From an uncultured Clostridia bacterium (lineage in GTDB: Bacteria > Bacillota > Clostridia > Christensenellales > UBA1242), in the NCBI GenBank assembly GCA_934747965.1, contig CAKVHI010000005.1, positions 1 to 64,000 on the forward strand: a stretch of DNA of 64,000 bases, written 5' to 3'. The translations under genes and the position numbers were made by a program. Below, piece after piece: positions 44,472 to 53,346 of this stretch; within the stretch, counting starts at the first letter, position 1; each line of letters begins with the position of its first letter. Under the pieces are notes generated by a model that saw only the letters and a list, made by a program, of their open reading frames with translations, was not told the origin of the DNA and made no database searches.

Positions 44472-45038
44472 ATGAATAACATAGCTAATAAAAAAGATAG
44501 CAAAACAATAATGATTGTGGTGCTTGCATCACTAATCTTTTTTATAGAAATAATAACACTGTCTGTTGCATATTTCGACCAAAGTAAAAAAGCTGGTGGA
44601 GAAATTAGACTTGGAGAGTTAGATTTTAATATTCTTACCGAAATTTCTAATAGCAACGAAATTTTGCCCGGGGATGATGTCGAAATGAAAATTTCTGTTC
44701 AAAATTACGCTCAAAACAAACAAAATTTAGTGCCGTTTTATTTTAGATTTAAAATTTTGAACAATGATGAAGAATACGATAAAAATTTAATTACATTTTT
44801 TGATGAAAATGACTTTGTTTATTCAAATGGATATTATTATTTTAAGCAAAAACTAGATTTTAATAAGATATGTAAATTAACAAAAAGCATAAAAATTTCG
44901 CCAGAATTATCACAAAAACAAAGCGAAGAGTTTGATTTAAAAATTTTGGTTGATGCTGTTCAAAGTGAATATGGGGCATATAAAGATGTGTTTTTTGATG
45001 CACCTCAAGAGTGGATTAGTATTATAGAAAATGGCTAA
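44472..45038 (+). CDS. TasA/camelysin-like protein
   Basis: A 188-residue exported protein. TM at about 13-33 ends in TLSVAYFDQSKK, the SipW junction. The body has GGEIRLGELDFNILTE as first strand, LPGDDVEMKISVQNYA, and the closing DAPQEWISIIENG shared with its neighbours. The start is uncertain: no Shine-Dalgarno site. TAATAT (44459-44464) seven bases before ATG 44472 suggests a leaderless mRNA, while a TTG at 44385 would add an unlikely hydrophobic stretch. Confidence 0.7.
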   Translation: MNNIANKKDSKTIMIVVLASLIFFIEIITLSVAYFDQSKKAGGEIRLGELDFNILTEISNSNEILPGDDVEMKISVQNYAQNKQNLVPFYFRFKILNNDEEYDKNLITFFDENDFVYSNGYYYFKQKLDFNKICKLTKSIKISPELSQKQSEEFDLKILVDAVQSEYGAYKDVFFDAPQEWISIIENG

Positions 45039-45044
45039 AATCGC

Positions 45045-45073
45045 TTTACTTTAGATATTTTTTTATATATAAT
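45045..45073 (+). promoter_or_regulatory. Promoter of the long-tailed TasA-like gene
   Basis: TTTACT (45045-45050), 17 bases, TATAAT (45068-45073). The 25-base leader contains AGGGGG. A second box, TAAAAT at 45089, would exclude that site. Confidence 0.55.
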
Positions 45074-45104
45074 TATAGAAACATAAGATAAAATAGGGGG
45101 TTTT

Positions 45105-46151
45105 ATGGAAAATAGCGAACAAAAAAAACCTGTTAAAAATTTAGATGAAAAAGCAAAGCCTGTGGCAAAAAAAACCACACCTAAACCTCAAGCCTCAAAG
45201 CCTTCAACAGCAAAAAGTGAAAAAACGCTAACAAAAAAACCTGATGTTAAAAAGGCTGAAAGCACAGGTCCTGCAAAAAGTTCGACACCTAAACCACAGC
45301 CTTTGGGTGCAAAACCTGTTGTAAACAACAATCTAGGCTCAAGTAAAATGCCGAATTCGGCACTAAAAACAGATAAATTAAATGCGGGAATAAAAAACCC
45401 TAACATAAAGCCAACTGCAAAACCGAGTGTTTCACCAGTTGCACAAAAAGTTGCTTCTAAACCTGTGAAGGAAGTGGGTGATCGACCTAACATAAAAACT
45501 GTTGATGCAAAAAATATAGAAGCAAAAACAGATAATACTGAAAATAAAAAGAAAAAGCGCAGACTTTTGCTTTTGCTATTGTTGTTACTCTTAATAGGAA
45601 TTGGTGTTGGCACGGCTATTTATTTTATAACAAAAATTCCTAAAACAGAAATTAGATTTTCGGTTGTTGTTGAACAGAAATTTAACAACACAAAAATAGA
45701 TTCCGCTGGGGAAGAAGTTGAGTTACCACCTTATGTTCCGGGCGACCAAATGGAGTTTAAAGAATTAAAATTTCGAATAATTAACAACAAAGGGGCAATC
45801 ACTGATTCTGAAAGAGTTTTTTTAAGATTTAAAATAGAAATTCTTTCAAACGAAAACTATTTTGGTGGTTTATTAGACCCTGATTTTGAAAATCCTGATG
45901 ATTGGGTTTATCATGAAGGCGATAATTATTACTACTACAAATATTTTTGCTATGGAAATGAAGCGCTTGAACCATTTAAACAAATGGATTTTGTCGCAGA
46001 CAGAAATAATAATGCTTTGAACGGGCAAAAAGGCAAAATTGTGATTACTGTTGAAATTTTGGAAGGAAACTATTCAGCAATCAGTTCAGAGTGGAATACG
46101 GCACCAGATTCTAAAGTTTGGAAAGCTGTAAAAAAGCAAAATAATGGGTAA
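45105..46151 (+). CDS. TasA-like protein with 150-residue cytoplasmic Lys/Pro/Ala tail
   Basis: A 348-residue protein with unusual layout. Residues 1-150 are low-complexity, rich in Lys, Pro, Ala, Ser and Thr, and must remain in the cytoplasm. Then a KKKKRR stop and a Leu-rich TM (about 152-174), and an extracellular TasA-like domain (TEIRFSVVVEQKF, PYVPGDQMEFKELKFRI, SSEWNTAPDSKVWKAV). There is no Ala-x-Phe junction, so it may stay membrane-anchored and act as fibre base or as a link between fibre and cytoplasm (inference). Five bases before the next lipoprotein gene. Confidence 0.72.
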   Translation: MENSEQKKPVKNLDEKAKPVAKKTTPKPQASKPSTAKSEKTLTKKPDVKKAESTGPAKSSTPKPQPLGAKPVVNNNLGSSKMPNSALKTDKLNAGIKNPNIKPTAKPSVSPVAQKVASKPVKEVGDRPNIKTVDAKNIEAKTDNTENKKKKRRLLLLLLLLLLIGIGVGTAIYFITKIPKTEIRFSVVVEQKFNNTKIDSAGEEVELPPYVPGDQMEFKELKFRIINNKGAITDSERVFLRFKIEILSNENYFGGLLDPDFENPDDWVYHEGDNYYYYKYFCYGNEALEPFKQMDFVADRNNNALNGQKGKIVITVEILEGNYSAISSEWNTAPDSKVWKAVKKQNNG

Positions 46152-46156
46152 TTAAA

Positions 46157-47515
46157 ATGAAAAAAATATTAAAAGTTGTTTGTTGTTTAATATTTTTAAT
46201 TAGTGGTTCACTAATTGTTTTTGCTTGTAAAAATGATGTAATTTTATTGCAAAAACCGATAACTCTTAGTTTTGTGAACGCGGGTGATAGAGATGAAACA
46301 ACGGGAGAAACAATAAATAATAAGTTTTTGCTTGTAACTGACAAAAATCGTTACGCAAGTGGTTATAAGTTTTTTTTAACTGATAACCAAGATTATGAAA
46401 ACAGAGAAAATTATATTGCTTTAAAAGTTGTTCAAGATAATTTTGTTAATGTAACAAATTTAATAGACAGGCAAAAACAATATCATTTTTTCGTTCAATA
46501 TATAGGTTCAAAAAGGTATAAAGATTCTGAATTTTCAGATATAAAAACTATAGAGCCCGAAAAAACACAAGTGGCCACGCCTTCTCTTCAAATGGTTGAC
46601 ACAAAACTATTTTGGTTCAGAATTCAAAATGCAACAGGCTATGAAATTTATGAAACAAAACTAGATAAAAATGATAATGTTCTTTCTAAAACAAAAATAG
46701 CTGATGTTGGAGAAAATGTTTTTGAATTTGACTTTTCATCAAGACTAGAAAACAAAAATGCACCATATTATAAATTTAGTTATCAGATAAAAGCAAAGGC
46801 AAGTGGAAATTATTTGGCGTCATCCTTAAGTGAGGTTAAAGACAACTTAACTTATATCAAAAAAGTTAATTTGGAAACGCCTAAAAATTTGACTTTTAAT
46901 TTTGAAACAAAAATTTTGACTTTTGATGCTGTTGATTATGTTACAAAATATAGTATAAAAGTAAACAAAACAGGATATGAAAAAATAATCACAACAAGCA
47001 ATAATTCGATAGACCTTGAAGCTTCTGGCGTTGATTTTTCAGACCACACAACATATAGTTTTTCTGTATCAAGTGTGGATAGCGATGTTGTTAAATTTAT
47101 TAGTAGCAAAGAAAGCGACACACTAAAAAAGGATTATACAACAAATTTTTCAAAACCGTCAAACATTCAAGTTTCACACGATGTTAACGGCTTAATCATT
47201 TCTTTCGATAAATCTGAAGTGGTAGATGCCGGAAGTTATGTTGAAGCACAAAGTTATTGTTTGATTATAGGTTATGACGGAGTACAAGAAGAATTTGTAA
47301 TTCCAAGATCAAAAATTGATGGAACAACAAAATTAACTTTGTCTGTAAAATTTAAACTTGATATTTTTAAAAATTTGACTGATGAAGAAATTAATAATAA
47401 GGAAATTACAATAAAAATTAAGGCACAAAATCTTAACCAATATATTTTGGAAAGCGAATTTTCTGGTTATGTAAATTCTGATAATCAATCAGATAAATAT
47501 GTTATAAATCTTTAA
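46157..47515 (+). CDS. Lipoprotein with fibronectin-like modules
   Basis: A 452-residue lipoprotein: signal with lipobox LIVFAC (Cys24), then three to four fibronectin-like modules related to those of the giant protein at 10152-17204 (LQMVDTKLFWFRIQNATGYE, ETKILTFDAVDYVTKYSIKV). It is coupled to the TasA-like gene five bases upstream. Pairing of a TasA-like protein with a fibronectin-like lipoprotein thus occurs twice in this window, suggesting the lipoproteins anchor or decorate fibres. Confidence 0.75.
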   Translation: MKKILKVVCCLIFLISGSLIVFACKNDVILLQKPITLSFVNAGDRDETTGETINNKFLLVTDKNRYASGYKFFLTDNQDYENRENYIALKVVQDNFVNVTNLIDRQKQYHFFVQYIGSKRYKDSEFSDIKTIEPEKTQVATPSLQMVDTKLFWFRIQNATGYEIYETKLDKNDNVLSKTKIADVGENVFEFDFSSRLENKNAPYYKFSYQIKAKASGNYLASSLSEVKDNLTYIKKVNLETPKNLTFNFETKILTFDAVDYVTKYSIKVNKTGYEKIITTSNNSIDLEASGVDFSDHTTYSFSVSSVDSDVVKFISSKESDTLKKDYTTNFSKPSNIQVSHDVNGLIISFDKSEVVDAGSYVEAQSYCLIIGYDGVQEEFVIPRSKIDGTTKLTLSVKFKLDIFKNLTDEEINNKEITIKIKAQNLNQYILESEFSGYVNSDNQSDKYVINL

Positions 47516-47519
47516 ATAA

Positions 47520-47555
47520 AAAATATCTTAAAGAATTACTTTAAGATATTTTTTT
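47520..47555. terminator. Bidirectional terminator
   Basis: AAATATCTTAAAG (47521-47533) pairs with CTTTAAGATATTT (47539-47551), between convergent genes. Confidence 0.85.
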
Positions 47556-47559
47556 TAAA

Positions 47560-48651
47560 CTATACATTAAATCTGAAAAGCACAACATCATCATCTTGAA
47601 TAACATAATCTTTGCCTTCCATTCTAACTTTTCCTTTTTCTTTTGCTTTAACAAAATTGCCTGCTTCCATAAGGTCAGAATAACTAACAATTTCGGCTTT
47701 TATAAAACCCTTTTCAAAATCTGTATGTATTTTGCCTGCTGCTTGTGGGGCTTTTGTTCCTTTTTTAATAGTCCACGCACGCACTTCTTTTTCTCCTGCT
47801 GTTAAGTAACTAAACAAACCTAAAGTGTCATAACTTGTTTTAACAAGTTTATCAAGTCCGCTTTCTTTAATTCCAAGTTCTTCCGAAAAAACAGCCTTAT
47901 CTTCATCACTCAAACTAGCAAGTTCTTCTTCAATTTTAGCACACAAAACAATCATTTTTGAATTTTGTGATTTTGCGATTTTTTCAACTTCCAAAACATA
48001 ATTGTTATAATCTTTTCCAATATCATTTTCACTTATATTCGCAACATAGATGACTGGTTTTGATGTTAACAGAAAGAAACTTTTAACTATCTCATTTTCT
48101 TCATCTGTAAAATTTAAAAGCCTTACTGGCTTTCCTTCATCAAGGCAACTTTTAATTCTTCTTAACAAATTAAGTTCAAGTTCTGTTCCAGCACCACCGA
48201 CTTTTGCATTTTTTTCGGCTTTTTCAAGTCGTTTTTCAACAGTTTCAAGGTCGGCATAAATAAGTTCGTATTCAATAATTTCAATATCTCTTTTTGGGTC
48301 AACACTGTTTTCAACATGTAAAATTTCAGCATTGTCAAAGCACCTAACAACATGGCAAATTGCATCAACTTCTCGGATGTGACTTAAAAATTTGTTTCCA
48401 AGTCCATCGCCCTTGCTTGCTCCTTTAACTAGTCCAGCAATATCAACAAATTCAATAACAGCAGGAGTTATTTTTGAACAATTATATAATTTTGCTAAAT
48501 TTTCTAGTCTATAATCTGGCACGCTTACCATTCCAACATTTGGTTCTATTGTGCAGAACGGATAGTTTGCACATTCTGCTCCAGCCTTTGTAATTGCGTT
48601 AAAAAGAGTACTTTTACCGACATTTGGTAAACCAACCACACCTAATTTCAT
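47560..48651 (-). CDS. ychF: Redox-regulated ATPase/GTPase YchF
   Basis: An Obg-family P-loop protein that hydrolyses ATP and associates with ribosomes. 363 residues, standard. G1 GLPNVGKST at residues 7-15, G3 DIAGLVKGAS, the ATP-specific NISE in place of NKxD (VIYVANISEND), a helical domain, and the C-terminal TGS domain (GLFSYLTAGEKEVRAWT, with IHTDFEKGFIKAE). AGGAG precedes the ATG. In Bacillus it lies near the origin beside rpsF. Confidence 0.97.
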   Translation of the reverse strand: MKLGVVGLPNVGKSTLFNAITKAGAECANYPFCTIEPNVGMVSVPDYRLENLAKLYNCSKITPAVIEFVDIAGLVKGASKGDGLGNKFLSHIREVDAICHVVRCFDNAEILHVENSVDPKRDIEIIEYELIYADLETVEKRLEKAEKNAKVGGAGTELELNLLRRIKSCLDEGKPVRLLNFTDEENEIVKSFFLLTSKPVIYVANISENDIGKDYNNYVLEVEKIAKSQNSKMIVLCAKIEEELASLSDEDKAVFSEELGIKESGLDKLVKTSYDTLGLFSYLTAGEKEVRAWTIKKGTKAPQAAGKIHTDFEKGFIKAEIVSYSDLMEAGNFVKAKEKGKVRMEGKDYVIQDDDVVLFRFNV

Positions 48652-48799
48652 AATTAATTCTCCTAATTAAAACTTAGGATATTTTACATCTATTTTAAAA
48701 TTTTGTCAAATAATAATCTAATGCAAAAATTTTTAATTAATGTAAAAAGGTAAAAATTATTTATTAAAATATTAAATCTTTTGTCTGCTTTGTTTATTA

Positions 48800-48826
48800 A
48801 AAAAATTCTCTTGAAAGAATTTTTTG
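48800..48826 (-). terminator. Terminator of the MarR-like gene
   Basis: AAAAAATTCT pairs with AGAATTTTTT; the A run on the plus strand is the T tail on the minus strand. Confidence 0.7.
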
Positions 48827-48847
48827 AAGTATATTAAATTTATGATT

Positions 48848-49261
48848 TTAATTTAAAATTTGAATAAGAGTTGAAATAATATCGTTAATTTCTTGATTTT
48901 TGTTTTTATAGTCTAATACACCACTTGCATTGCTTGCAAGAGTTTTAACAATCATGTTTGCTTTTTGTGCGCCCAAATCTGTTAGGGCATAGTTTATTAA
49001 GCGTTTGTCTAAATTATCTTTTTGCTTTTTTATTAAGTTTAAAGATAATAATTCGCTTGAAATTAATGCTAGATTTGTTTTTGCAATTCCCAAAAATTCA
49101 ATTAATTGACGAGGGGACTTTTCTCCGTCAAGCAAAAAAACAAGAAACTTGTCCTTAAGCGTAAAATTATATTTTTTGTTTAAAAACACAGGGTCAAACC
49201 CTTCAATTAAACTTGATAATTTTGAAGTTAATTTTAAGAAATTTATAACATTCAATTCCAT
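48848..49261 (-). CDS. MarR-like winged-helix regulator
   Basis: A 137-residue protein. Residues about 30-105 form a winged helix: FTLKDKFLVFLLDGEKSPRQ, LIEFLGIAKTNLALISSELL as recognition region, and KQKDNLDKRLINYALTD as wing, the MarR DxRxxxYxLT pattern. C-terminal helices would dimerise. The target is unknown; no obvious operon partner. ATG at 49261 has TATAAT six bases upstream, so the longer frame starting at 49321 is rejected. Confidence 0.75.
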   Translation of the reverse strand: MELNVINFLKLTSKLSSLIEGFDPVFLNKKYNFTLKDKFLVFLLDGEKSPRQLIEFLGIAKTNLALISSELLSLNLIKKQKDNLDKRLINYALTDLGAQKANMIVKTLASNASGVLDYKNKNQEINDIISTLIQILN

Positions 49262-49267
49262 GATAAT

Positions 49268-49296
49268 ATTATATATTACATTTTTATTTTTTGCAA
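49268..49296 (-). promoter_or_regulatory. Promoter of the MarR-like gene (leaderless)
   Basis: On the minus strand: TTGCAA, 17 bases, TATAAT, six bases, ATG. Confidence 0.65.
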
Positions 49297-49314
49297 ATAT
49301 TATTAAAAGTTTAA

Positions 49315-49343
49315 TTGACAAATTTTACTTTTAAGTTTAAAAT
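49315..49343 (+). promoter_or_regulatory. tRNA-Gln promoter
   Basis: TTGACA (49315-49320), 17 bases, TAAAAT (49338-49343), about 18 bases before the tRNA. Confidence 0.75.
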
Positions 49344-49360
49344 ATAAAAATAAATAGCAA

Positions 49361-49436
49361 TGGAGTGTAGCCAAGCGGTAAGGCATCGGATTCTGATTCC
49401 GACATTTCGTGGGTTCAAGTCCTACCACTCCAACCA
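49361..49436 (+). tRNA. tRNA-Gln (anticodon CTG), CCA encoded
   Basis: Acceptor arms TGGAGTG and CACTCCA pair; anticodon stem TCGGA/TCCGA encloses TTCTGAT (anticodon CTG, Gln); the T-arm GTGGG/CCTAC has one G-U. Discriminator A and encoded CCA. Confidence 0.94.
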
Positions 49437-49444
49437 AATAAAAT

Positions 49445-49470
49445 GAAAAGTCTTAAAAAGACTTTTTTTA
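49445..49470 (+). terminator. Terminator of tRNA-Gln
   Basis: AAGTCTT, AAA loop, AAGACTT with a T tract. Confidence 0.75.
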
Positions 49471-49614
49471 AAATAAATTTTATGAAAATTGATTATGACA
49501 CAATAAAATATATTAAATGCGCTTATTTTATGAGGAATACACATTTTTATAATAAATTTAGAAAATGTTACGCTTTTTGCTAATTTTGTGATAGCGTTAT
49601 ACACTTATTTAAAT

Positions 49615-50961
49615 TTAAAACAATTTAGTTCTTGCATTATGTTCAAAAATTTTTTCAAAATTTATATTTAGGTCGTTATTTTTTTCTCTTAAAACATTTC
49701 CGTTTAATAATTTCGTTGATAAAAATGCTTTATTGTTTTTTATTGAACAAACATTTTGATTTATATCAATAAAAATTTTAAAACCTATCTCTTCAAGTTT
49801 GTTGTAATAGTTATTATTTTTATTTTTTTCAAATGATGAAAAATAAGTGTTTAAGTTTCCAAATATAGGCACAAGTGTTTCTTTGATAAAGTTTAAGTTT
49901 TCGTCAAGGTTGACTTCAAAATTTTTGTCAAAATTTCCATATCCAAAACTGTATCCTAAAAGTTTCAATTTTTGAACGACTTTTTTTAAATTTGAAGCGT
50001 TGTTGGGTGCATTCGGATTATTTTTGTTAATGTTGTATCCCAAAATTCCGCCACGGGAATCAATCGTAACTAAACTGCGTGCATTGTTAAAAGAAAAATC
50101 GTTGTGGCTTGCGATAAAAGATTCTAAAATTGGGATGAAATCTGTGTTGTACGATATTTGATTTTTCTCGGTCTGTTTTGAATTGTAGCACGCTATCTCA
50201 TCTTTTCCGTCAATAATAAATTTTTCAACAAAGTAAGGCTCATTTTCAAAATAATTTATATTATTAAAAATTAATATTATTGGGGTTTTGTTGAGTGGTA
50301 AATATAAATCTTTAATACAAACTTTGCTCTCAATGATTTCTATTATGTCTGAAATGTTAATCAAAATATAGTCATTATTATATAATTCTTGCAAAAAGTT
50401 TTGAAATTCTTTGCTTGTTAAATAATAATTGTCTAGGTCATCTTTTTGTGTATTCTCATCGCAAAAAGCAAGATTAGGGTAAGCAATTAATTTGTTTATG
50501 GCAACAATTTTTGGCGTTTTTTCATAATAAAAAAGTCCGTCTTTGATAAAAAACTTTGAATAATAAGAAATTAAAGAGTTTATTGTCGTTTTATCTTTAA
50601 AAAGTTCACTTTTGCTTTCCAAAAATTCTACGGCATTTTTAAATTCCTTGTTGTTTGCCATATCTCGGGCTTTCAAAATTATATTATTTCTGTAGTTATC
50701 CATTAATTTCTCAAGTTTTTCAATGTTGTAGGAAAAAAATTGTGTGTTTTCATGGCAAACAATGTCAAGATATTTGTAAATCTTTTCAATTTCTTCATCA
50801 AATTCTTCGCTATTTTGAAGTTTAATCAATAACTTTTCTGCAAGATTTATTTGATTTAAAGTGTTTTCGGGCGAAGCAAAAATAACAAACTTTGCATTTG
50901 TTATTGTAATAGAAAAAATCATAATAAAACAAATTAAAAGGATATTAAAAAACTTTTTCAC
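49615..50961 (-). CDS. NodB-fold polysaccharide deacetylase-like, active site degenerate
   Basis: A 448-residue exported protein. A GTG start gives a signal-like N-terminus (MKKFFNILLICFIMIFS). A helical region (about 35-165) precedes a deacetylase-like domain (about 175-440) whose family landmarks are recognisable: YPNLAFC, LPLNKTPIILIF, HNDFSFNNARSLVTIDSRGG and ILGYN. The usual FDD catalytic Asp pair reads FNN (IFNNINYF), so hydrolysis is doubtful. A TTG at 51006 would add 15 hydrophobic residues. Probably a wall-binding or pseudoenzyme role. Confidence 0.68.
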   Translation of the reverse strand: MKKFFNILLICFIMIFSITITNAKFVIFASPENTLNQINLAEKLLIKLQNSEEFDEEIEKIYKYLDIVCHENTQFFSYNIEKLEKLMDNYRNNIILKARDMANNKEFKNAVEFLESKSELFKDKTTINSLISYYSKFFIKDGLFYYEKTPKIVAINKLIAYPNLAFCDENTQKDDLDNYYLTSKEFQNFLQELYNNDYILINISDIIEIIESKVCIKDLYLPLNKTPIILIFNNINYFENEPYFVEKFIIDGKDEIACYNSKQTEKNQISYNTDFIPILESFIASHNDFSFNNARSLVTIDSRGGILGYNINKNNPNAPNNASNLKKVVQKLKLLGYSFGYGNFDKNFEVNLDENLNFIKETLVPIFGNLNTYFSSFEKNKNNNYYNKLEEIGFKIFIDINQNVCSIKNNKAFLSTKLLNGNVLREKNNDLNINFEKIFEHNARTKLF

Positions 50962-51070
50962 GATTTTATTATTTGTTAAAAACAAAATTAAATTTAAAAA
51001 AAACAAAAAAAGTTATTTTTCTATTAAAATATATATATTTTTAAAGTAAAATTATGTTATTTTGTTGAAT

Positions 51071-52120
51071 ATGGAAAAAAAGTTGTATAAAAATTTGAAA
51101 ACTATAATTTTGGAAGAAAATGTTCTTCAAAAATTAAATGAAATACTTGAAAGCATGGTGTTAAATTGCAAAGTTTTGGTGATTGTTGATTTTTTAACTT
51201 TTCAAAAATATAATCATAAACTTGAAGAGATTAAATCTTGTGCCCTTAATTGTTTGGAAATCAAGGTTTTAAGTGTATTCAGCAAAATAGATGAAATTTG
51301 TCTTGACGAAAGCGTTGGCTTTGTTGTTGGAATTGGTGAAAATCAAACATTAAAAACCGTTTCTGATTTTGCCATAAAAAATAATATAAGTTATGGTTTG
51401 GTTAACTTATTTTTGTTAAAAAGTGATATTTTGATGCAAAAAAACGGCAATTTAGACAGTTTTTTGCCAAATTTTGTGTTAATAGAGAAAAATAATTTAA
51501 GTTTGAAAGATAAATTTTTTATGTTTTGCGACTTGTTTTCTTATTCTAAGTTTTTGTTAGAAAATAGTTTTAATTTTGAAAATCTAAAATTAAAAGAATT
51601 TTGTAAGCAATATGTTTTGCTTTTGCAAAATTTTGTCGATGTTAAAGACGAATTTGATGATGAGTTTTTTTACAAAAAATTTATAGCACATATTTTGTTA
51701 GTGCATAAATATAACATTGTTTGCAAAAAAAAGTATAAAAATGATTATAAAAATTTTGTAAGTAATTTTTTTCTTGTTTTGTGTTACAAAAATATTTTTT
51801 TAAGTTTGAATTGCAAAAATTTAAATAAGGCAAATGCGAAAAGTTTAGACAAAATTTTGCTTGATAACTACGATCAATTTGATTTTTCGTTTTACAAAAC
51901 ATATCTGATTAATTTTAAACAAAAATTTTTAAGCAGAATTAATTTGTCGTTAAATTTCAATTTAAAACTTTTAAATTTTTTGAAAGAAAATTATTTTAGT
52001 GTTTATTATGAAAATGTAAAAAGCTTACAACAAATCGAATTAAACAAAGATTTGTTTGAAAATACATTTTTGAAAAAAATGAGTTATTTTGAATTATTCA
52101 ACAAGGTTTTAAAAATATAA
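51071..52120 (+). CDS. Diverged iron-ADH/glycerol-1-phosphate dehydrogenase-like protein
   Basis: A 349-residue soluble protein, very Lys/Phe/Leu/Asn-rich. The first 170 residues follow the Rossmann-like half of polyol dehydrogenases of the dehydroquinate-synthase fold (KVLVIVDFLTFQKY, VGFVVGIGENQTLKTVSDFA, FLPNFVLIEKNNLSL), but the GGG of the nucleotide loop is GEN and no clear metal-His pair is kept, apart from AHILLVHKYN. The C-terminal half is helical. Function is uncertain; enzyme activity may be lost. No ribosome binding site; TAAAAT at 51047 gives a very short leader. Confidence 0.5.
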   Translation: MEKKLYKNLKTIILEENVLQKLNEILESMVLNCKVLVIVDFLTFQKYNHKLEEIKSCALNCLEIKVLSVFSKIDEICLDESVGFVVGIGENQTLKTVSDFAIKNNISYGLVNLFLLKSDILMQKNGNLDSFLPNFVLIEKNNLSLKDKFFMFCDLFSYSKFLLENSFNFENLKLKEFCKQYVLLLQNFVDVKDEFDDEFFYKKFIAHILLVHKYNIVCKKKYKNDYKNFVSNFFLVLCYKNIFLSLNCKNLNKANAKSLDKILLDNYDQFDFSFYKTYLINFKQKFLSRINLSLNFNLKLLNFLKENYFSVYYENVKSLQQIELNKDLFENTFLKKMSYFELFNKVLKI

Positions 52121-52155
52121 GTTTAAACTAACAAAATTGTGTTTATCATTTATGC

Positions 52156-52641
52156 ATGAAAAAATTTATACTTATGTTTATATTTTTGTTTCTTATTTTG
52201 TTTACATACAGTTTTAAACCAATTTTGTTCGATGCTTTTTCTGTAAAAAATTTAGTGTTTGGCGACATAGAATACTCAATTTATTGCAAAGACATTGAAG
52301 AAAATATTGAAAATTCAACGATTATTGATAATGGTAACAGTTATATAATAAAAACAAATATTAACAATGCAAAAAATGTTAAAGGTAAAAGTAATTACAT
52401 TTTAGGAGAAAGTGTGAGGTTTAAAAGCACAATTAATGGTGTTGAAAAACTAATCAAATTTTATGACGCAAATGTTGTTAAAACAGAATGTGTTGAAAAT
52501 ATTGTTTGTGTTTATGCTTTCAGTGAAAAATTGTCGACCAAAAAGTTTATTGAAATTGATAATCAGAAAATCAACTTACAAATTGCTTTTAGTAATAATT
52601 TTTTAACAATAGGAACTCCGATTATTTTGGGAGATTATTAA
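52156..52641 (+). CDS. Hypothetical exported protein upstream of spoIIQ-like
   Basis: A 161-residue protein with an N-terminal hydrophobic helix (about 3-20; signal peptide or anchor) and a beta-rich extracellular domain (SYIIKTNINNAKNVKGKSNY, VENIVCVYAFSEKL). No family is recognised; YwmB lies near spoIIQ in Bacillus and could be considered, but I see no firm match. TATCAT six bases before the ATG hints at a leaderless mRNA. Confidence 0.6.
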   Translation: MKKFILMFIFLFLILFTYSFKPILFDAFSVKNLVFGDIEYSIYCKDIEENIENSTIIDNGNSYIIKTNINNAKNVKGKSNYILGESVRFKSTINGVEKLIKFYDANVVKTECVENIVCVYAFSEKLSTKKFIEIDNQKINLQIAFSNNFLTIGTPIILGDY

Positions 52642-52708
52642 CAAAAATTTTTTTAAAAAAATGTTTAGAAAATTTATTTTAGTTAATAATCTTGCTAAGG
52701 AGGATAAT

Positions 52709-53275
52709 ATGAAAGAAAAATTTATTAAAGGATTAAAAAAATATAGAGGTTACTTATATTCAGTTTTGGCAGTTGTTTTGGTGGCATTGATTTTAACTTT
52801 ATCACTAGCGGCTTCAAAACCTAAACAAGAAGGAGAAGTTGTGGTAAATACAGACCCAATAAAATTTGCAATGCCAATTAGTAATGCAACAATTTTGATG
52901 GGCTATGATGCAGAAGAGCCTCAATATATTAAAGATCTTAATTGTTGGGAAATTCACAAAGGCTTAGATTTGCTTGCATCTGTTGGTGATGAGGTTTTGG
53001 CTTGTTATGATGGAACAGTTACTAAAATTTCAAATAATTATCTTGACGGAACAATAATTGAAATTACTCATAAAGATGGAATTGTAAGTGTTTATAAAGG
53101 TCTAAGTAACGAAACTAAAGTTAAAGTGAATGATGTTGTAACACTTGGTCAAGCTATCGGTACTGTTGGCGATGCTAACGAAAGTGAAACTGGCTCGCAT
53201 GTTCATTTTGAAATTATCAAAGACAATGAAAAGATTGATCCGCTAAGTTATATTGAAATTTCTGGCAAAGATTAA
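52709..53275 (+). CDS. spoIIQ: SpoIIQ-like M23 metallopeptidase
   Basis: A 188-residue bitopic protein: TM at about 13-34 and a LytM/M23 domain. All zinc ligands are present (H83 and D87 in HKGLD, H166 in HVHFE with H164), as in clostridial SpoIIQ and unlike Bacillus SpoIIQ. In sporulation it bridges the two membranes with SpoIIIAH. AAGGAGG lies just before the ATG at 52709, which rules out an upstream start at 52661. The SpoIIQ name rests on size, TM-M23 layout and sporulation context; another M23 protein is possible. Confidence 0.7.
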   Translation: MKEKFIKGLKKYRGYLYSVLAVVLVALILTLSLAASKPKQEGEVVVNTDPIKFAMPISNATILMGYDAEEPQYIKDLNCWEIHKGLDLLASVGDEVLACYDGTVTKISNNYLDGTIIEITHKDGIVSVYKGLSNETKVKVNDVVTLGQAIGTVGDANESETGSHVHFEIIKDNEKIDPLSYIEISGKD

Positions 53276-53346
53276 TTGTTGAAATTTGCTTTACTTTTGT
53301 TTGAAAAAGTGATAAAATAGCCCTGTATCTTAATAGGAGGACGCTT

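Noticed and set aside
45188..45613. 141-codon minus-strand frame opposite the Lys/Pro-rich tail
   Set aside because: Antisense of a low-complexity coding region; no ribosome binding site or family resemblance.
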